DNA of 19,925 bases from VGWG01 sp964580075 (lineage in GTDB: Bacteria; Verrucomicrobiota; Kiritimatiellia; RFP12; JAAYNR01): positions 1 through 19,925 of the forward strand of contig CAZOJL010000053.1 of the NCBI GenBank assembly GCA_964580075.1. Reading direction: 5' to 3'. Below the pieces are notes generated by a model. It saw only the letters and a list, made by a program, of their open reading frames with translations. It searched no databases and had not been told where the DNA came from. The stretch's first letter is position 1, and each line of letters opens with the position of its first letter. The position numbers and the translations under genes are program-made. Shown here one piece after another: positions 1 through 6,813 of this stretch.

Positions 1-1
1 C

Positions 2-310
2 GAGATTCAGACCGCTCCGACCGCCGGACACTGCCGCGCGGCGTTATTGGCCCGGAAACCGGATCTCATCCTGCTCGACGTCATGCTGAGCCATCTGAGC
101 GATGGGCTGGACCTGACCCGGGAACTCAAGGAAAATTCGGATACGCGCGATATCCCCGTCATCATGCTGACCAACGTCAACCAGGTTTACGACTACCGCA
201 CCGAGATCGACATGTCTTTCTTTCCGCATGATCGCTGGCTCGATAAACCGGTGAAACCGGACACGCTGCTGAAAGCGGTGGCGGATGTGCTGGACAGCAC
301 CGATGAATAA
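2..310 (+). CDS. Receiver-domain response regulator, 3' part only
   Basis: The frame is open from the first complete codon at base 2, so the gene begins left of the window; a TTG at 47 is only an internal codon. About 102 residues remain. They carry the hallmarks of a CheY-like receiver: a hydrophobic strand ending in LLLDVML-type sequence, where the Asp is the likely phosphate acceptor, the IPVIMLT strand with the switch Thr, and a DKPVKP motif with the conserved Lys near the C-terminus. No output domain follows before the TAA stop, so the visible end is a stand-alone or C-terminal receiver. The insert between the switch Thr and the Lys (YDYRTEIDMSFFPHDRWL) is longer than in CheY. The stop overlaps the next gene's start by 8 bases. 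The signal it answers is unknown. Confidence 0.85.
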   Translation, partial: EIQTAPTAGHCRAALLARKPDLILLDVMLSHLSDGLDLTRELKENSDTRDIPVIMLTNVNQVYDYRTEIDMSFFPHDRWLDKPVKPDTLLKAVADVLDSTDE

Positions 311-1784
311 TGATTCTTTTTGCAACGGCCTGCTGACGCAGCCACAACCCTCCATCGGTAAGGTCTTGGTCACCGGGGGCACGGGTTACGTGGGCGGCCG
401 ACTGGTGCCGGAACTGCTGGCGCGCGGGTATCGGGTGCGGGTGCTGGTCCGCGCCGCCACCGCCGCGGAACATGAACGCTGGCCGGAGGCGGACGTCGTC
501 GAGGGAGACGTGTCGGACGAAGCGGCTGTGACGCGCGCCCTCAGCGGCGTGCATACCGCCTACTACCTGGTCCACTCCCTGCTGCTGGGGCCCCGGCAGT
601 TCGAACTCCAGGATCGGATCAACGCCACCGTCTTTGGAGCCGCTGCGGAACGCTGCGGGCTCAAGCGGATCATCTATCTCGGCGGGCTGGGTGATGTCCG
701 AACGTTGCTCTCAGCGCACTTGCGGAGCCGCACGGAGGTGGCCGAGACGCTGCAACGCGGCCGCGTTCCGACGACCGTACTCCGGGCGGCCATCATCATC
801 GGCTCCGGCAGCGCCTCCTACGAGATCCTCCACCGTCTCGTCACCCGCCTGCCGATCATCCTTCTCCCCCACTGGATGCGGACCCAATGCCAACCGATCG
901 CCATTCGTGATGTCATCCGCTATCTGGTAGGCGTGCTGGAAACGCCGGAGACGGCGGGCGAATCATTCGACATCGGGGGTCCGGATCTGATGACCTACGG
1001 GGTCATGATGCGTACGCTGGCCAGCATCCTGGGCAAACGACGCCTGTTCGTCGACGCCGTGTTGGGCAGCGTCCGGTTCTATGCCTACTTCGCCGGTCTG
1101 CTGACGCCCGTGCCGGCGCCGATCGTGCGCAGCCTGATGGAAGGGCTTCGCAACGACGTCATCTGCCTGGACAACCGGATCCTCGCCATCCTGCCCTTTT
1201 CGCCCCTATCCTACCGCGAAGCGATCCTGGAAGCCATGTCGCGCGAGGAGCATGATGCCGTGCATACGCGCTGGTCCGACGCCTACCCTCTGGCACATGA
1301 ACTGGCCATCAAGCTGCACGAACTCCGGAAGCCGCCACGCTATGTGAGGACGTACACGATTCTGACCGAAAAACCGGCTGCAGCGCTTTTCCGGTCCATC
1401 AGCCGCGTCGGCGGCCGGGAGGGTTGGTTTCACGGCAACTGGATGTGGCGGATGCGGGGCATGCTCGACAGCCTGCTGATGGGCGTGGGGTCGGGGCGGG
1501 GTCGGCGCAGCGCCTCGTCGCTGCGCGTCAACGACGTCATCGACTTCTGGCGCGTGGAAACGCTGATTCCGAACCGCAGGCTGTTGCTGCGTGCCGAGAT
1601 GAAGCTGCCCGGCCGCGCCTGGCTCGAATTCACCATCGACCCGTCCGAACGCGGGCATCGCCTCGGCGTCACAGCCTATTTCGATACCCAGTCCCTGTGG
1701 GGCCGCCTGTATTGGCACTTCTTTTTTCCCTTCCATGGCCATCTCTTCGGCAATCTGATCCGCCTGATCGCATCGCGGAGCTGA
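303..1784 (+). CDS. SDR-type NAD(P)-binding oxidoreductase with C-terminal DUF2867 domain (YbjT-like)
   Basis: The protein is about 493 residues. Its N-terminus has a Rossmann dinucleotide-binding glycine motif (VLVTGGTGYVGG, residues ~21-32), followed by a YYLVHS segment and an RIIYLGGLG strand typical of atypical short-chain dehydrogenases of the NmrA/YbjT kind. From about residue 330 the sequence matches what I know of DUF2867, ending in a region rich in W, F, Y and H (GRLYWHFFFPFHGHLFG). That combination is a known family layout of roughly this length; its substrate is not established. The start at ATG 303 sits in an ATGAATAATG context overlapping the upstream stop, which suggests translational coupling. 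An ATG at 285 in the same frame is an alternative; neither has a strong Shine-Dalgarno sequence. I see no functional link to the CODH/ACS genes. Confidence 0.82.
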   Translation: MNNDSFCNGLLTQPQPSIGKVLVTGGTGYVGGRLVPELLARGYRVRVLVRAATAAEHERWPEADVVEGDVSDEAAVTRALSGVHTAYYLVHSLLLGPRQFELQDRINATVFGAAAERCGLKRIIYLGGLGDVRTLLSAHLRSRTEVAETLQRGRVPTTVLRAAIIIGSGSASYEILHRLVTRLPIILLPHWMRTQCQPIAIRDVIRYLVGVLETPETAGESFDIGGPDLMTYGVMMRTLASILGKRRLFVDAVLGSVRFYAYFAGLLTPVPAPIVRSLMEGLRNDVICLDNRILAILPFSPLSYREAILEAMSREEHDAVHTRWSDAYPLAHELAIKLHELRKPPRYVRTYTILTEKPAAALFRSISRVGGREGWFHGNWMWRMRGMLDSLLMGVGSGRGRRSASSLRVNDVIDFWRVETLIPNRRLLLRAEMKLPGRAWLEFTIDPSERGHRLGVTAYFDTQSLWGRLYWHFFFPFHGHLFGNLIRLIASRS

Positions 1785-1839
1785 TCTCCCGCAACCGACC
1801 CGACCAGAAGCCATTGACGGCACGTACAGTTTCAAGACC

Positions 1840-1844
1840 GGAGG
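1840..1844 (+). promoter_or_regulatory. Shine-Dalgarno site of the cooT-like gene
   Basis: GGAGG lies 6 bases before the ATG at 1851. It fixes the start so that Cys is residue 2, the position that binds nickel in CooT. Confidence 0.75.
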
Positions 1845-1850
1845 TTCCCA

Positions 1851-2078
1851 ATGTGTCAAATGCGCATTATCCTGAAATGTGAAGATCTCGAGGAGGAGGT
1901 GTTGCATGACGCCGCCTTTCTCACCGTCACCGGCGATGGTATCCTGGTCAACGCCCTGCTTGATGCGCCGGTGCGCATTCAGAATGCGGTGATCGACAGC
2001 ATCGATTTCCTCGAAAGCAAGCTGATCCTGAAACACGTTTCACCGAAAGGAACCACCCCATGCCGACCCCCTCCCTGA
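1851..2078 (+). CDS. cooT: CooT-family small nickel-binding protein
   Basis: This 75-residue protein begins MCQMRIIL, followed by an acidic stretch and a small beta-rich body (VLHDAAFLTVTGDGILVNALLD) that ends in a SKLILKH strand. This matches CooT, the small dimeric protein next to CO dehydrogenase genes whose Cys2 binds Ni(II) in Rhodospirillum rubrum. A role in nickel delivery or storage for the CODH and acetyl-CoA synthase encoded on the opposite strand is inferred from family and neighbourhood. The last ~9 residues (GTTPCRPPP) go beyond the usual family end and are read across the start of the next gene, which overlaps by 19 bases. CooT proteins are usually about 60-70 residues, so a short extra tail is the only oddity. 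Confidence 0.82.
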   Translation: MCQMRIILKCEDLEEEVLHDAAFLTVTGDGILVNALLDAPVRIQNAVIDSIDFLESKLILKHVSPKGTTPCRPPP

Positions 2079-2344
2079 TCGACAAACTCCGGATTCTGCT
2101 GCCGCACTGGCAGACGCACAACCGGGGCCACGCCGCTGAATTCGCCACATGGGCCGCCACGGCACGAACGGAGGGCGCGGAGCCTCTGGCGGTGCTTCTG
2201 GAGCGGGCGGCGGCGCATCTGACGGAAACCGATGCCGTCCTGCGGCAAGCCGCGATCGAGATCGGCGCACCCGCCGATGCCCACGCGCATCCGCACGACC
2301 ACCCGCATCCGCACCATGCCGCGCACGAAGGCGGATTACCCTAA
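2060..2344 (+). CDS. Small helical protein with histidine-rich C-terminus (DUF8180-like), probable nickel partner of CooT
   Basis: The protein has 94 residues. Its N-terminal two-thirds are helical, with the pattern KLRILLPHWQTHNRGHAAEF, which I associate with a small uncharacterised family (DUF8180) found beside metal-handling genes. The C-terminus, from about residue 75, is HAHPHDHPHPHHAAHEGG, with nine histidines in 18 residues, a typical divalent-metal chelating tail. The ATG at 2060 has AAAGGA about 8 bases upstream and lies inside the end of the cooT-like gene, so the two are coupled. By inference it stores or passes nickel together with CooT. It could instead bind cobalt or zinc, and the corrinoid pathway across the strand makes cobalt worth considering. 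Family recognition is from memory and moderate. Confidence 0.68.
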   Translation: MPTPSLIDKLRILLPHWQTHNRGHAAEFATWAATARTEGAEPLAVLLERAAAHLTETDAVLRQAAIEIGAPADAHAHPHDHPHPHHAAHEGGLP

Positions 2345-2373
2345 AAACGCCTATACTGTCCCCTACGCTCCTT

Positions 2374-3477
2374 CTACAGCAGGCTCCACAACAGGTCGAG
2401 ATCCACGTGTTCATGGATGAGTGAGGTAGCCAACCGGATCTTGTGCTGGTCGTTTTCCGTGATCTTGACGGTGATGTCGTGGAGCACGGACGTGGTTTCA
2501 TAGGTGGGCATGTCCACGACCAGCAGCGGGATGTGCGTGCGCATGATCAACTCGCGGGTCTGCACGGCCAGTTGCATGCCACCCGTCAGGACGATGCCGG
2601 AAAGGTCAATGTCTTTCCGGAGCAGATCGGTGGTTGCCGCCGCGAGCACGACGTCATCCCGGTCCCCCGGCACAACCAGCAGGGCCTTGTCCTTGATGAA
2701 TTTGATGACATTGTGGGCCGTCATGGCGCCGACGACGATCTCCGCGACTTTATTCGTCAGGCACTGATGACCGGTCAGCACCGTGGCATGGATCGCGCTG
2801 GCGACCTGTCCGACGGTCGGCCAGGTCAACTCCTCGCTGTACGGGAGGGCCCCCAGCAGCTTCAATCCGCGGCGCGCGAGGGCCCGGGTCAGATAATCGC
2901 GTGTCTGCTCCAACTTCTCGGGCCTGACCTTGTTGGCGACCACGCCGATGACCTCCACATTCTCCCGTTCAAAGAGATTGTGGTTGAGCGCAATCTCGTC
3001 CACGGTCCGGCCAATGCCGCCGCGCGACACGATCACGACCTTTGCCTTCAGCATGCTGGCTACGCGGGCATTGCTCAAGTCGAAAACGGAGCCCACGCCG
3101 GCGTGCCCGGTGCCTTCGATAACGACCAGGTCATTGTTCCGGGCGGCCATGGCAAACGACGTCTCGATGGAGCGGATCAGGCCCGGCGTAATCCCCGCGG
3201 GGTCGTCCAGAAAACGACGCGTGAAATCCCGCTCGATGGCCACGGGGCTCATGTCCTTCAACGGGCAACTCAAGCCGCAGACCTGCTGCACCAGGACGGT
3301 GTCTTCGTCGATCGTCTGGCCGTCAACCATGACGTAGCGCTGGCCCACGGGCTTGATGAAGCCGACGGACTTCGCCCGTTTGCGATAGGCGTCCAGAAAG
3401 CCCAGGGTCGAGGTGGTTTTACCGTCGTTCTGACGGGTTGCCGCGACATACAAACGTCGTTCTTCTCCATTCAGCAT
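2374..3477 (-). CDS. BioD-like P-loop ATPase with DRTGG domain
   Basis: The protein has 367 residues. Near the N-terminus is a Walker A-like loop (residues ~12-22, ATRQNDGKTTS) followed by a KSVGFIKPVG strand, as in the dethiobiotin-synthetase-like domain found at the N-terminus of long phosphotransacetylases. From about residue 220 there is a DRTGG-type domain (LLVVPGDRDDVVLAA ... GIVLTGG ... IPLLVVDMPTYETTSVLHDI). The phosphotransacetylase catalytic domain is absent, so this is the ATP-binding and regulatory pair alone. GGAGG lies 6 bases before the ATG. It is the last gene of the CODH/ACS run and overlaps the DUF3786 gene by 7 bases. Its role is unknown; sensing of acetyl-CoA/acetyl-phosphate status or a maturation step are guesses. 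Confidence 0.78.
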   Translation of the reverse strand: MLNGEERRLYVAATRQNDGKTTSTLGFLDAYRKRAKSVGFIKPVGQRYVMVDGQTIDEDTVLVQQVCGLSCPLKDMSPVAIERDFTRRFLDDPAGITPGLIRSIETSFAMAARNNDLVVIEGTGHAGVGSVFDLSNARVASMLKAKVVIVSRGGIGRTVDEIALNHNLFERENVEVIGVVANKVRPEKLEQTRDYLTRALARRGLKLLGALPYSEELTWPTVGQVASAIHATVLTGHQCLTNKVAEIVVGAMTAHNVIKFIKDKALLVVPGDRDDVVLAAATTDLLRKDIDLSGIVLTGGMQLAVQTRELIMRTHIPLLVVDMPTYETTSVLHDITVKITENDQHKIRLATSLIHEHVDLDLLWSLL

Positions 3478-4211
3478 GGGGGGCCTCCAATCTCGCTCAT
3501 GGGCTTGCCGGAGAGATGATCCAGCAACAGCTCAACGGCGACCACGCGGTCCTCGGCGGGCAACAGGCGCTCCACGTCGGCGCGGTAGATCACACTCGCA
3601 CCGGGAGAGACTTCATCGTCGCCTTCATATCGGACAAGGGTGATCGGGACGCGCGGAAAGAGATCGAAACGGTAGCCGATCCCGGATCCGGCCACGCGCG
3701 TCCCGCCGCACTGTTCGCCTCGCTGCGCGAACTGCTGCGCAGACCTGCCGGACGTGGCCAGAAACCGTTCGATGATCCGCTTGCCAAAGACGCTGAGGTA
3801 GCTCCGGCAGTCCTGGAAGCAACTGAAGGAGACCGGGCGGGGGTCGGGCGTGAGATGGGCGGCGCACAGGTAATGCACCGCCAGCACGGCCCAGGCGGAG
3901 CGGGCCAGGCGGGTCTCGTCGACCCGGACGCCGCGTTGATCCAGATCGATGTGCAGTTCCCGGTTCATCACAGGCAGACGGATCGTGTGCGCCGTCAGCG
4001 TCACCCCGAGCGACGCAAGCCGGTCGGAGGTCGGCGGCGCGGCGCACAACACATCGAACCCCCGGCGCAGCGCCTGGTCATAGGGTCGTTGTCGCGGAGG
4101 CGCGGGCGCCGCGCCGGCGGAAGCAGGCTTCCGCCGTGCTGCCCGCCGATCCGGACCCGCGCCGGGACCGGCACGGCCGCCGTTCCGCGCCTGCGTGGAT
4201 ATCCCGGCCAT
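3471..4211 (-). CDS. DUF3786 protein
   Basis: From the ATG at 4211 the protein is 246 residues. I chose this start because GGAGG lies 7 bases upstream; the open frame runs 16 codons further without such a site. The first ~45 residues are basic and rich in Ala, Pro, Gly and Arg (probably disordered). The body, including YLSVFGKRIIERF, a Cys- and Gly-containing turn (RGEQCGGTRVAG), an LFPRVPITLVRYEGDDE strand pair and a final helix, fits DUF3786, a family of unknown function often found in genomes with CODH/ACS and corrinoid metabolism. Its place between acsE and the DRTGG ATPase suggests an accessory role, perhaps with corrinoid or metal cofactors. The loose N-terminal extension is the odd part. 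Confidence 0.72.
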   Translation of the reverse strand: MAGISTQARNGGRAGPGAGPDRRAARRKPASAGAAPAPPRQRPYDQALRRGFDVLCAAPPTSDRLASLGVTLTAHTIRLPVMNRELHIDLDQRGVRVDETRLARSAWAVLAVHYLCAAHLTPDPRPVSFSCFQDCRSYLSVFGKRIIERFLATSGRSAQQFAQRGEQCGGTRVAGSGIGYRFDLFPRVPITLVRYEGDDEVSPGASVIYRADVERLLPAEDRVVAVELLLDHLSGKPMSEIGGPPC

Positions 4212-4218
4212 GATGTTT

Positions 4219-4223
4219 CCTCC
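4219..4223 (-). promoter_or_regulatory. Shine-Dalgarno site that decides the DUF3786 start
   Basis: On the minus strand GGAGG stands 7 bases before the ATG at 4211, with a second GGAGG at 4226-4230. This supports the shorter protein. Confidence 0.65.
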
Positions 4224-4263
4224 CGCCTCCCGCCGCACGGCCCGCGCCGGCGGCGCCAACGGC

Positions 4264-5064
4264 CTACTTCTGGCGGTAGGCCTTCAAATACGAATCACTG
4301 AAGATCATCCGGTTGAGCACGACCTCGGCCGTGATCATCGCGTTCATGAGATCCTCGTCGAGCGGGTCATGGATGCTGGCATCCAAACCGGCTTGAATGG
4401 CCATGACGAGAAATGTCCGATTGATCAGCCCGCGTTCCGTGGCGCCCTGGCTGAGGTTGCTCAGCCCGATCACCACGTGCGGCGCGGGGTCTGACAGCAG
4501 CTTGAACTGGCGGATGGTTTCGAGCATGATGCCGGGCGCATCCTGGGCGCAATTCAGAGGCAGGGTGATGGGATCCAGATAGACCTCATCGGTGGCAATG
4601 CCGACCTCCATGGCCGCCGCCAGGACACGCATGCCGATTTCCACTTTCGCGTCCGCCGTGGAGGCGACCCCGTTCTCGTCGATCGCCAAGCCGATGATGC
4701 GCGCACTGAATTCCTTAGCGAGGCCCATGAACGCGCCGAGTTTATCGGCCTGACCTGTCGTGGAGTTGATCATTCCCGGTCCCTTGCGGCAGGCGGCTTC
4801 CAGGCCGACGCGCATGACTTCCAGACTGGGGGTGTCGATCGCCAGACAGATGTCCGTGACCTCGCGCGTGGTGTCGACCAGCCACTTCATGACGGCGGGG
4901 CGCTCCGCCTTCGGCACACGGGTGCCCACGTTGATGTCCAACGCGTTTGCCCCGGCGGCAATCTGCTGCTCGGCAATCGCGTGAATGGGTTTGGGATCCT
5001 TCGCCAGAATGGCGTCCCCGATGGCCGTAAACATACCGTTCGTCCGTTCTCCGATCACAAACAT
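4264..5064 (-). CDS. acsE: Methyltetrahydrofolate:corrinoid/iron-sulfur protein methyltransferase AcsE
   Basis: The enzyme moves the methyl group from 5-methyltetrahydrofolate to Co(I) of the corrinoid iron-sulfur protein, joining the methyl branch to acetyl-CoA synthesis. It has 266 residues, about the family length of ~262. It is a pterin-binding TIM barrel starting MFVIGERTNGMF, with GANALDINVG (residues ~37-47), the CLAIDTPS strand bearing a pterin-binding Asp, a GMINSTTG loop with an Asn expected at the folate site, and a GLSNLSQG loop with the Asn implicated in methyl activation in the Moorella enzyme. AAAGGGAGG ends 6 bases before the ATG. It lies 16 bases after acsD and is followed by a 52-base gap to the DUF3786 gene. 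Identification is firm. Confidence 0.95.
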   Translation of the reverse strand: MFVIGERTNGMFTAIGDAILAKDPKPIHAIAEQQIAAGANALDINVGTRVPKAERPAVMKWLVDTTREVTDICLAIDTPSLEVMRVGLEAACRKGPGMINSTTGQADKLGAFMGLAKEFSARIIGLAIDENGVASTADAKVEIGMRVLAAAMEVGIATDEVYLDPITLPLNCAQDAPGIMLETIRQFKLLSDPAPHVVIGLSNLSQGATERGLINRTFLVMAIQAGLDASIHDPLDEDLMNAMITAEVVLNRMIFSDSYLKAYRQK

Positions 5065-5080
5065 GCGTCGCCTCCCTTTC

Positions 5081-6049
5081 TTATTGTAGCATTACATTGT
5101 TGATGGTTTTCTTCAGCGCCGTCACGGCGGCCGGATGGCGCATCACGATGATGTCGCTTCCGGCTTGCAGCAGCGTCGAGGCCGTACCCACTTCCCAGAG
5201 GATTCCGCGGGTGGCCTCGTCGCCCCAGGCGGGGTTGTCCTGCGCGCTCGCCTTGGCTTCCTTGGTGCGCCACGCCTCTGCGCCGACCATGCAGATGACC
5301 GGCAGCGACATCATCTTGTCGCCGGCCAGCGCGGCCAGCCGCCCGCGCTCCTGGATGGAATACGCGTATTCAAGGCCGTAGCCCAGCGCGCCGGTGGTCG
5401 GGTACATGACGACGCGGTTCAGGGGAAATCCCATTTCGGATACCAGGATGTTGACCTGCTTGGCGATGTTGATGTCAATGGGGCTCAACGCGATGAGGTT
5501 ATGGCCGTCGGCCAGACACGACGCCACCAGCGTTTTGTAGTTGTCTTCCTTCACCGTGCCGATCAGGCAACGTTCGCCGGCCGCCGCAAAACTGCACCGC
5601 GGCAGCACCTCGTTGTCTTTCTCGTCGTGTTCGCTGCCCCAGATGATCAGGGGCACGCCCGTCGCCTTCAGCACGGACTTGACCACGGCGGCGGCAGCTT
5701 CCGGCGAGGCGTCTCCAAAATCCGGATGGGTGCCGGCCAGGCGGAGACAGATCATCTCGGCGCCGTACTCCTCGACGCACTTGCGCGCCCAGTCCGCAGG
5801 CGATTTGAGCACAGGGCCCAGGGCGTCCACCAGGGGTTGCGCCCAGTCGTCCGGCTCGCGGTCCCACACCTCCATGGCGAGCACGGGCGCGCGCGGGGTG
5901 GGCCCCTCAAACGCCATGAACGGCAATGCGCCGGAACCGCCGACCGTGACAACCGCCGTACGGCTGCCGCCTTCCGCCCGGGTCGCCCCGAGCGTGACTT
6001 CATTGATCGTTCCCGACCATTTCTCCCTGGCATCTTCCAAGATACTCAT
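5081..6049 (-). CDS. acsD: Corrinoid iron-sulfur protein small subunit AcsD (CdhD-type delta subunit)
   Basis: This is the small subunit of the corrinoid iron-sulfur protein, which with AcsC carries the methyl group to acetyl-CoA synthase. From ATG 6049 it is 322 residues, very close to the ~323 of the Moorella protein. It is a TIM barrel; recognisable segments are APVLAMEVWDREPDDW, LIIWGSEHDEKDNEVLP, ALSPIDINIAKQVNIL and MYPTTGALGYGLEYAYS. The start is set by an ATGA overlap with the acsF stop and by AGGAG 6 bases upstream. The frame stays open ~89 codons further, but that stretch is the shadow of acsF. Its gene product should pair with AcsC encoded two genes upstream. Confidence 0.95.
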   Translation of the reverse strand: MSILEDAREKWSGTINEVTLGATRAEGGSRTAVVTVGGSGALPFMAFEGPTPRAPVLAMEVWDREPDDWAQPLVDALGPVLKSPADWARKCVEEYGAEMICLRLAGTHPDFGDASPEAAAAVVKSVLKATGVPLIIWGSEHDEKDNEVLPRCSFAAAGERCLIGTVKEDNYKTLVASCLADGHNLIALSPIDINIAKQVNILVSEMGFPLNRVVMYPTTGALGYGLEYAYSIQERGRLAALAGDKMMSLPVICMVGAEAWRTKEAKASAQDNPAWGDEATRGILWEVGTASTLLQAGSDIIVMRHPAAVTALKKTINNVMLQ

Positions 6050-6813
6050 CGCTTGCTCCTTTCCAACAACGCCGAAACGAGGCCGTCGGCGGCAACCGCG
6101 GCCGGTGAATGTGACGGCAGATCGTGAACGGTCTGCCCCAGCATGTCGGCCCGGGTAATGGCCGGGTCGACGGGAATCATCGCCAGGTGCTCCAGCCCCG
6201 TCTGCGCGAATTGCGCCATCACGTCGGGGGGGGCCTGCTCGGTGCACTGATTCAAAACCAGATAGCAAGTTCCGATGTCGAGGTGCAGCGTCCGCACGAG
6301 ATCCATGATGCGGCACGCCGTCCGGGCCCCGATGACCGTTGGCTGGCAGACCACGAGCATGACATCCACCCGGCCATCGGTGCGCCGACTCAGATGCTCC
6401 AGCCCCGCCTCATTGTCAATGACCACGGCGGCATACTGTTTGCCGAGCCGGCCCAGGTACTCGCGCAGCAGATTGTTGATGAAACAATAGCAGTCGGGCC
6501 CTTCCTGCCGTCCCATCGCGAGCAGATCGAGACCGGCGGACTCCACCAGCGACTCGTTGATCTGACGTTCGATCCACTCGTTCTTCGAAATACCGGCGGG
6601 TTTCGCCGTCGGGTTGGCGCGCAACTCCTCACGGAGCGCGCCGATGGTCCGCTCGACATTCAAGCCGAGCTTGTCCGCGAGGCAACTGTTGGGATCCGCA
6701 TCGACGGCCAGAATGGGCTTGATGTTCCGGGCCAGCAGACTGCGGCACAGCAGACCGGCCAGGGTCGTCTTGCCCGTGCCCCCTTTGCCCGCAAATGCGA
6801 TGCGCAAGCTCAT
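6046..6813 (-). CDS. acsF: CooC/AcsF-type nickel-insertion ATPase
   Basis: A 255-residue MinD/ParA-class ATPase with a deviant Walker A motif (GKGGTGKTT, residues ~9-17), an AVDADPN Walker B-like segment and a Cys-X-Cys pair (DCYCFINN, near residue 110) that in CooC proteins binds nickel at the dimer interface. The family helps insert nickel into CODH or acetyl-CoA synthase. Placed between acsV and acsD, it fits AcsF, proposed to serve acetyl-CoA synthase maturation; the second copy at 18089-18871 sits next to CODH. It starts in an ATGA overlap with the acsV stop and has a GAAGG site 7 bases upstream. Assignment to the family is firm; which enzyme it matures is inferred from position. Confidence 0.9.
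   Translation of the reverse strand: MSLRIAFAGKGGTGKTTLAGLLCRSLLARNIKPILAVDADPNSCLADKLGLNVERTIGALREELRANPTAKPAGISKNEWIERQINESLVESAGLDLLAMGRQEGPDCYCFINNLLREYLGRLGKQYAAVVIDNEAGLEHLSRRTDGRVDVMLVVCQPTVIGARTACRIMDLVRTLHLDIGTCYLVLNQCTEQAPPDVMAQFAQTGLEHLAMIPVDPAITRADMLGQTVHDLPSHSPAAVAADGLVSALLERSKR

Noticed and set aside
1814..1842. TTGACG as a -35 box before the cooT-like gene
   Set aside because: No acceptable -10 hexamer occurs at 16-18 bases; the match is too weak to call a promoter.
2278..2333. Short repeat of CGCATCCGCAC-type sequence
   Set aside because: It is explained by the His-rich coding tail rather than by a separate DNA repeat element.
2345..2373. Bidirectional terminator between the converging genes
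   Set aside because: The 29-base gap shows no convincing hairpin or T-run on either strand.
2443..3519. Open frame of 358 codons on the + strand opposite the DRTGG ATPase
   Set aside because: It is the antisense image of a gene with clear P-loop and DRTGG motifs and a good ribosome site.
6050..6316. N-terminal extension of the acsD frame
   Set aside because: It lies within acsF, while the ATG at 6049 has AGGAG and gives the family length.
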